Of a DNA stretch of 64,000 bases, positions 60,642 through 64,000 are shown piece by piece. Position 1 is the stretch's first letter. Each line of letters starts with the position of its first letter. Where the stretch lies: the NCBI RefSeq assembly GCF_036894955.1, contig NZ_CP145905.1:4048501-4112500 (forward strand), read 5' to 3'. This DNA comes from Paenibacillus sp. KS-LC4. Its GTDB lineage: Bacteria > Bacillota > Bacilli > Paenibacillales > Paenibacillaceae. Both the position numbers and the translations under genes were made by a program. The notes under the pieces are model-generated. The model searched no databases and was not told where the DNA came from. It worked only from the letters and a program-made list of their open reading frames with translations.

Positions 60642-61040
60642 TTATTTATTTTTATCTTTTAAAACTTCAATCATTTGACGAATCTTATCCGGCAGCGGCA
60701 AACCTAATCTTCCGTAATTTTCAGTGATGGAGATCAATTCATTGGCAATATAAAAATAAATAGCTGCTCCCATCGTCACATTATTGGCTTCCAGTAGCAG
60801 ATCAACACGATGGGCGATGAGTATGACGAGCAGCATAAGCCCTTTTCGAGCAATCCCCCATGCCCCAAATGCACTATTAAGGCCCCGTCCTTCCTTTAAC
60901 GATGCAGACACCCCGGTCACATAGTCTATGGCCATGACAACGATGAGCAGTGTAAGCGATTCCATCCATACGCCAAAAGCAAAAGTCACGATAGAACCTA
61001 AAAACGCACAAATGGAGCAAAGATATACAAACCCCGGCAT
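60642..61040 (-). CDS. Phage holin family protein (holin_4 type)
   Basis: The start at ATG 61040 is set by GAGGAGG seven bases upstream. The 132-residue protein has three to four membrane helices with MAIDYVTGV near residue 40, KEGRGLNSAFGAWGIARKGLML, and a C-terminal NELISITENYGRLGLPLPDKIRQMIEVLK. This is the Phage_holin_4 (Cph1/TcdE) pattern. No endolysin or phage genes are adjacent, so a domesticated, possibly sporulation-linked role is likely. Confidence 0.88.
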   Translation of the reverse strand: MPGFVYLCSICAFLGSIVTFAFGVWMESLTLLIVVMAIDYVTGVSASLKEGRGLNSAFGAWGIARKGLMLLVILIAHRVDLLLEANNVTMGAAIYFYIANELISITENYGRLGLPLPDKIRQMIEVLKDKNK

Positions 61041-61158
61041 CAGGTATCCTCCTCTTCTCAATCTATACACTATCGTATGCTGAGAGATTAGGGATGGCGT
61101 ATTCATTCTATTAAATATGCGTATAACTATGTTGAACTCTTCCATCTGCCGTTCAGAT

Positions 61159-62256
61159 CTATGTATTTCTTGTCTCTCCTTTCTTAAATACGACCATAAT
61201 GACAGCTGCCAGAACGAGCAGCAAAATATTGGTCAAATCCCAGAAGGGCCATATGGTCGCAAGGCCATTTATAAAAGGCATGCTGGGGGCAATTGCATAA
61301 GCAAGGCCAAATATTAGCAAGCCGAAGGGAAATATCATTGCACGTTGTTCTCGTAAACCCAGAAATTGAGATAGGCCATATATAAAGGCAAAAGCATTAA
61401 TTGTCATTTTCACATAGGTTGACACGATATAGCTGATGACGAGCAGAGCCTCTACCCGTTCTATAAATCGGCCGATGCTAATTCTTTTGGCCATGGCGTA
61501 GGCCGCATAAATTTGATGCTCCGTCATGTAATCGCCCAGTACGAGCAGCGACATCATTACGATCAGAAATAAAGAAAAGCTCGCTACTAGGGAAGCCAGC
61601 ATAAAATCTCTGGTCCAGCCATCCGTCTGCTTCATGGAAGGAAAGAACATAAAAAGGGTAACCATTTGAAAAAAGGGGAACGAGGTCGAATACAATACCC
61701 CCTTGCCATAGTCTACTGCTTTATGGTGAAATACAGGCAGCAGATTGGAGAGGGTTGCTTCCGGAAGCAGCATAACAATAAACATAATGAACATCAGCAC
61801 CACGCCCATAATAAAAATCTCGGCCGATTTTACAAACACGGCCAGACCAGCCCTTAAAGCAATGACAACTATAAGCGTAACCATTAGGACGGTCACCCGA
61901 GCCGGTGTTTCCGGCATCATTTGAGTCGTAACAAAGTCGCCAACGACCCTCAATTGAACACCTATGGCATTGAAAAGCAGATATAAGAAAAACAGGCTGC
62001 ATAGGCCGCCCAGCCATTTTCCTAACGCCGTTCGATAAATTTCCATCAACGTAAGTCCAGGAAAAAGGCGGCGGCATTTATCTATAAACCAGACGACGAC
62101 GAGCCCTGTGAACATGCTCAGCAAAGAGGAAATCCATGCATCGGAGTCCAGAATGGAAGCGAGCACGGTTGGAATAAACCAGAACATGTCGCCCACGATG
62201 AAAAATAGCACGAGTACCGCCATTTGTCTGGTGCTTATGATCTCACGCTTCAGCAT
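61159..62256 (-). CDS. Spore germination permease, GerAB family
   Basis: The start at ATG 62256 follows GGAGG. The 365-residue protein has ten membrane helices of the GerAB/APC-type fold (ISTRQMAVLVLFFIVGDMF, VVGDFVTTQMMPETP, FPFFQMVTLFMFFPSM). It is the B subunit of a germinant receptor in the spore inner membrane, the likely ligand-binding part. The operon order is A-C-D-like small gene-B, on the minus strand. Confidence 0.92.
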   Translation of the reverse strand: MLKREIISTRQMAVLVLFFIVGDMFWFIPTVLASILDSDAWISSLLSMFTGLVVVWFIDKCRRLFPGLTLMEIYRTALGKWLGGLCSLFFLYLLFNAIGVQLRVVGDFVTTQMMPETPARVTVLMVTLIVVIALRAGLAVFVKSAEIFIMGVVLMFIMFIVMLLPEATLSNLLPVFHHKAVDYGKGVLYSTSFPFFQMVTLFMFFPSMKQTDGWTRDFMLASLVASFSLFLIVMMSLLVLGDYMTEHQIYAAYAMAKRISIGRFIERVEALLVISYIVSTYVKMTINAFAFIYGLSQFLGLREQRAMIFPFGLLIFGLAYAIAPSMPFINGLATIWPFWDLTNILLLVLAAVIMVVFKKGETRNT

Positions 62257-62272
62257 ACCCTCGCCTCCTCTC

Positions 62273-62500
62273 TTATAATGCATCGAACCAATCTGCCATT
62301 GGCTTATAAATGAACAAAATTATATTTAATGGACTGGGCAGTCTGATTTGGTTGATCGCGCATATGCTCAGAAAAGCCCCGCCCAGCAGCATAATCAAAT
62401 AAACAACGATTTCTTTCTTCCAGCCTTTTTTCGCCAGCTTCGGCAGTTCAAGACATGCAAGCGTTATGGCCAGAGCCGATATGAATAAAATTCCAGCCAC
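62273..62500 (-). CDS. Small two-helix protein of the ger operon (D-subunit-like)
   Basis: The 75-residue product has two membrane helices (ILFISALAITLACLELP and IVVYLIMLLGGAFLSICAI) joined by KLAKKGWKKE. It starts at GTG with GAGG upstream, ten bases after the gerC stop. Some Bacillus germinant-receptor operons carry a small two-helix D gene that modulates receptor function; this looks like one by size, position and topology. Confidence 0.78.
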   Translation of the reverse strand: MAGILFISALAITLACLELPKLAKKGWKKEIVVYLIMLLGGAFLSICAINQIRLPSPLNIILFIYKPMADWFDAL

Positions 62501-62510
62501 TAGGCCTCAC

Positions 62511-63731
62511 TCATTTCTTCAAATAGTTTTGAAACGCATCATTTGTCGTGCCAATCTTTGGTATCTGAACCTCAATGTCATATTCCAGCTTGACCTGCGG
62601 AAATAGCTCATCCCAATCACCCTTCCACTTCTCCCACTGCTGAGGCTTATATTGATGGAACGTATTGCCGAAGCCAAATATGTCGGTATTATAGGTTTTC
62701 TGCACATGCTCAACCACTCCCTGAATGATCTCTTGCAGCCTTTTCTCCCCGTTTTTTTCCAGCATTTCAATCGTTTCTGGTTTCGTTAAATCAATTTTGC
62801 ACTCCACATCGGCCACCGAAGCGACCTGCTTCATCTTCACCTTAATGACCGGCTTCCCGTCAACAACCTTTGGGATAAGCTTCGTTTTACTGCGTATGAC
62901 CTCCATAACAATGTAGCCGCCATCTGGACAAATCTGATGGCCTACTGTGCTTGTCACATTATTCATAATATAATTGTAGCCTTTGCTGTAAATTTCATTG
63001 AGCCAACCAATAAGCTTGTCAGCACGAAAAATAGCAAGCCCCGTAATTCGGGTACGCGTTCGCGACTCTGCCTGCTGAACATTCGAAATATTTTCCCCTT
63101 CACGGGCATTACCCTCCAGCTGTACACCCGTTAGCACCGGGCTCATACCATCTGTTACTAGCTGTTCAATCAAGCGTTCTATCGTAACTGTTGTCGTAGG
63201 CGCCCACGTCTTGGCAGACGTATCCAGCGCGTAAAATAAATTTTCCGCCGGGATTTTCTCCAGCGACGTCAAAATTTTCAAAATTTGATTCGCCGGCGCC
63301 TTGTGCGCAATCATTAAGTAAAAATCCGTCCGGGCTTCCGGATTTCGTGACAGCAGATCAAGTACGTTGGCAATCCCCTCCCTCGCCAGCGATTCCCCAA
63401 TAATCAGCACACGGATATGCGCGGAATATATTTTTCGCGAGCTCGTTTCCGTCAGTTTGCGGAACGCTTCAAACACGGTTGGCGCGGTCGCCTCATACAT
63501 CGCTACCGGAGAGCGCCCTCCCCCGCCTGCCTTGGCCGACAGCTCGCTAGGAATAACAACCTGCACCGATACGCGGTATTGATTGCCAACCTTGTCAATG
63601 GCCGTTCCCAGCTGTATGCCCAGCGTATCCAGCTCCCGCCTGTTCCAGCAGCCGCTGACTACAGAAGCGGCAAGCGACCCTATCAGCAATAGCAAGAGCA
63701 GCTTGCCTGCTCGCCTGGTAAATCTGCTCAT
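62511..63731 (-). CDS. Ger(x)C family germination lipoprotein
   Basis: The 406-residue protein has a lipoprotein signal with lipobox VVSGC (C28), then the Ger(x)C pattern: CWNRRELDTLGI, AMYEATAPTVFEAFRKL, SRKIYSAHIRVLIIGE, GVQLEGN and YNTDIFGFGNTFHQYKP. It is the C subunit of a germinant receptor, anchored by lipid to the spore membrane. AGGAGG precedes the ATG. Confidence 0.94.
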   Translation of the reverse strand: MSRFTRRAGKLLLLLLIGSLAASVVSGCWNRRELDTLGIQLGTAIDKVGNQYRVSVQVVIPSELSAKAGGGGRSPVAMYEATAPTVFEAFRKLTETSSRKIYSAHIRVLIIGESLAREGIANVLDLLSRNPEARTDFYLMIAHKAPANQILKILTSLEKIPAENLFYALDTSAKTWAPTTTVTIERLIEQLVTDGMSPVLTGVQLEGNAREGENISNVQQAESRTRTRITGLAIFRADKLIGWLNEIYSKGYNYIMNNVTSTVGHQICPDGGYIVMEVIRSKTKLIPKVVDGKPVIKVKMKQVASVADVECKIDLTKPETIEMLEKNGEKRLQEIIQGVVEHVQKTYNTDIFGFGNTFHQYKPQQWEKWKGDWDELFPQVKLEYDIEVQIPKIGTTNDAFQNYLKK

Positions 63732-63742
63732 GCTTTATCCTC

Positions 63743-64000
63743 CTAAATTTTCGTTTTGTTACGCGGTCCTTGCCGAACTATATTTTTCTCTGCCGTTGCC
63801 ACCGCGCGAGTGCGCATTTTCGGCCAAGGCAGCCGGAACAGCGTATCCTTCTGATTGCTCCATACGAATGGGGAGAACGACTGCATATAGGGAATGCCGA
63901 ACGATTGCAGGCCATTCAAATGCAGGACGAGCAAAATATAGCCGAGCAAAATGCCAAACAATCCAAAGGATGCAGCAAGCCCCATTAAGAGGAATCGAAT
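63743..64000 (-). CDS. C-terminal end of GerA-type germination protein (truncated by window)
   Basis: The frame is open to the last base; only the last 85 residues are present. The hydrophobic MGLAASFGLFGILLGYILLVLHLNGLQSFG-like segment followed by PYMQSFSPF is the usual end of GerA/SpoVAF-family A subunits. It is the first visible gene of the ger operon, 11 bp before gerC. Confidence 0.85.
   Translation of the reverse strand: MRFLLMGLAASFGLFGILLGYILLVLHLNGLQSFGIPYMQSFSPFVWSNQKDTLFRLPWPKMRTRAVATAEKNIVRQGPRNKTKI

Noticed and set aside
60642..61040. Holin gene as evidence for a prophage
   Set aside because: No endolysin, structural or integrase genes are adjacent. Single holin-like genes are common in spore-former chromosomes.

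Overview
The window comes from a low- to mid-GC, endospore-forming Bacillota genome and reads most like Paenibacillus. Reasons: a YjcZ-type sporulation miniprotein, a GerA/GerB/GerC germinant-receptor operon, a YtpB-type terpene synthase, the hemE-hemH-hemY order of the Gram-positive coproporphyrin route, strong AGGAGG ribosome sites with frequent TTG/GTG starts, and GlnR/TnrA-type operators at the ammonium transporter. It is mostly ordinary chromosome. One AT-rich two-gene cassette stands out as accessory DNA.

Layout. 1-9.8 kb: the RG-rich tail of a truncated protein, a YjcZ peptide, an RsuA-type pseudouridine synthase, a RelQ-type (p)ppGpp synthetase, pyrD, an L,D-transpeptidase, a 99-bp tandem duplication, ferredoxin, DNA polymerase IV and citramalate synthase. 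10-20 kb: an EamA transporter, a ResA-like thioredoxin, a JAMM protease, then a nitrogen-linked block of amt, a GlnD-like DUF294 protein and a DnaQ-like exonuclease, whose promoter is flanked by two GlnR/TnrA boxes. MerR, YugP, a GltC-like LysR regulator, a rhomboid protease and thiol peroxidase follow. 19.86-20.07 kb: an unannotated 6S RNA with its promoter. 20-32 kb: a YesL protein, the helicase CshA, a DUF4015 glycosidase-like protein, pfkA, YtpB, MFS, YebC, an acidic beta-helix-like orphan, a cold-shock protein and a methyltransferase.

32-45 kb: oligoendopeptidase F with two possible starts, DUF92, a glycerophosphodiesterase, CapA, hemY-hemH-hemE, an apparently leaderless MFS gene, a MOSC protein and a second EamA transporter. 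45-47 kb: the AT-rich cassette, an ABC/AAA-type ATPase coupled to a TOPRIM-like protein, a likely phage-defence module of the OLD/PARIS general type. 47-49.3 kb: a VmlR/Vga-like ABC-F ribosome-protection ATPase behind a leader of about 370 nt with an internal intrinsic terminator, so probably controlled by attenuation.

49-64 kb: O-methyltransferase, YpsC-type rRNA methyltransferase, a membrane PDZ-Lon protease, DUF1450, a cysteine-less HesB/IscA-like protein, an M14 carboxypeptidase, glutamate racemase, YtxH/DUF948 stress proteins, a SufR-like regulator, YutE, small membrane proteins, a stand-alone CuA domain, a holin-like protein and the ger operon, which runs off the right edge.

Start codons were reset wherever a clear Shine-Dalgarno sequence pointed to an internal start. 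All family assignments come from reading motifs by eye, without any database search.
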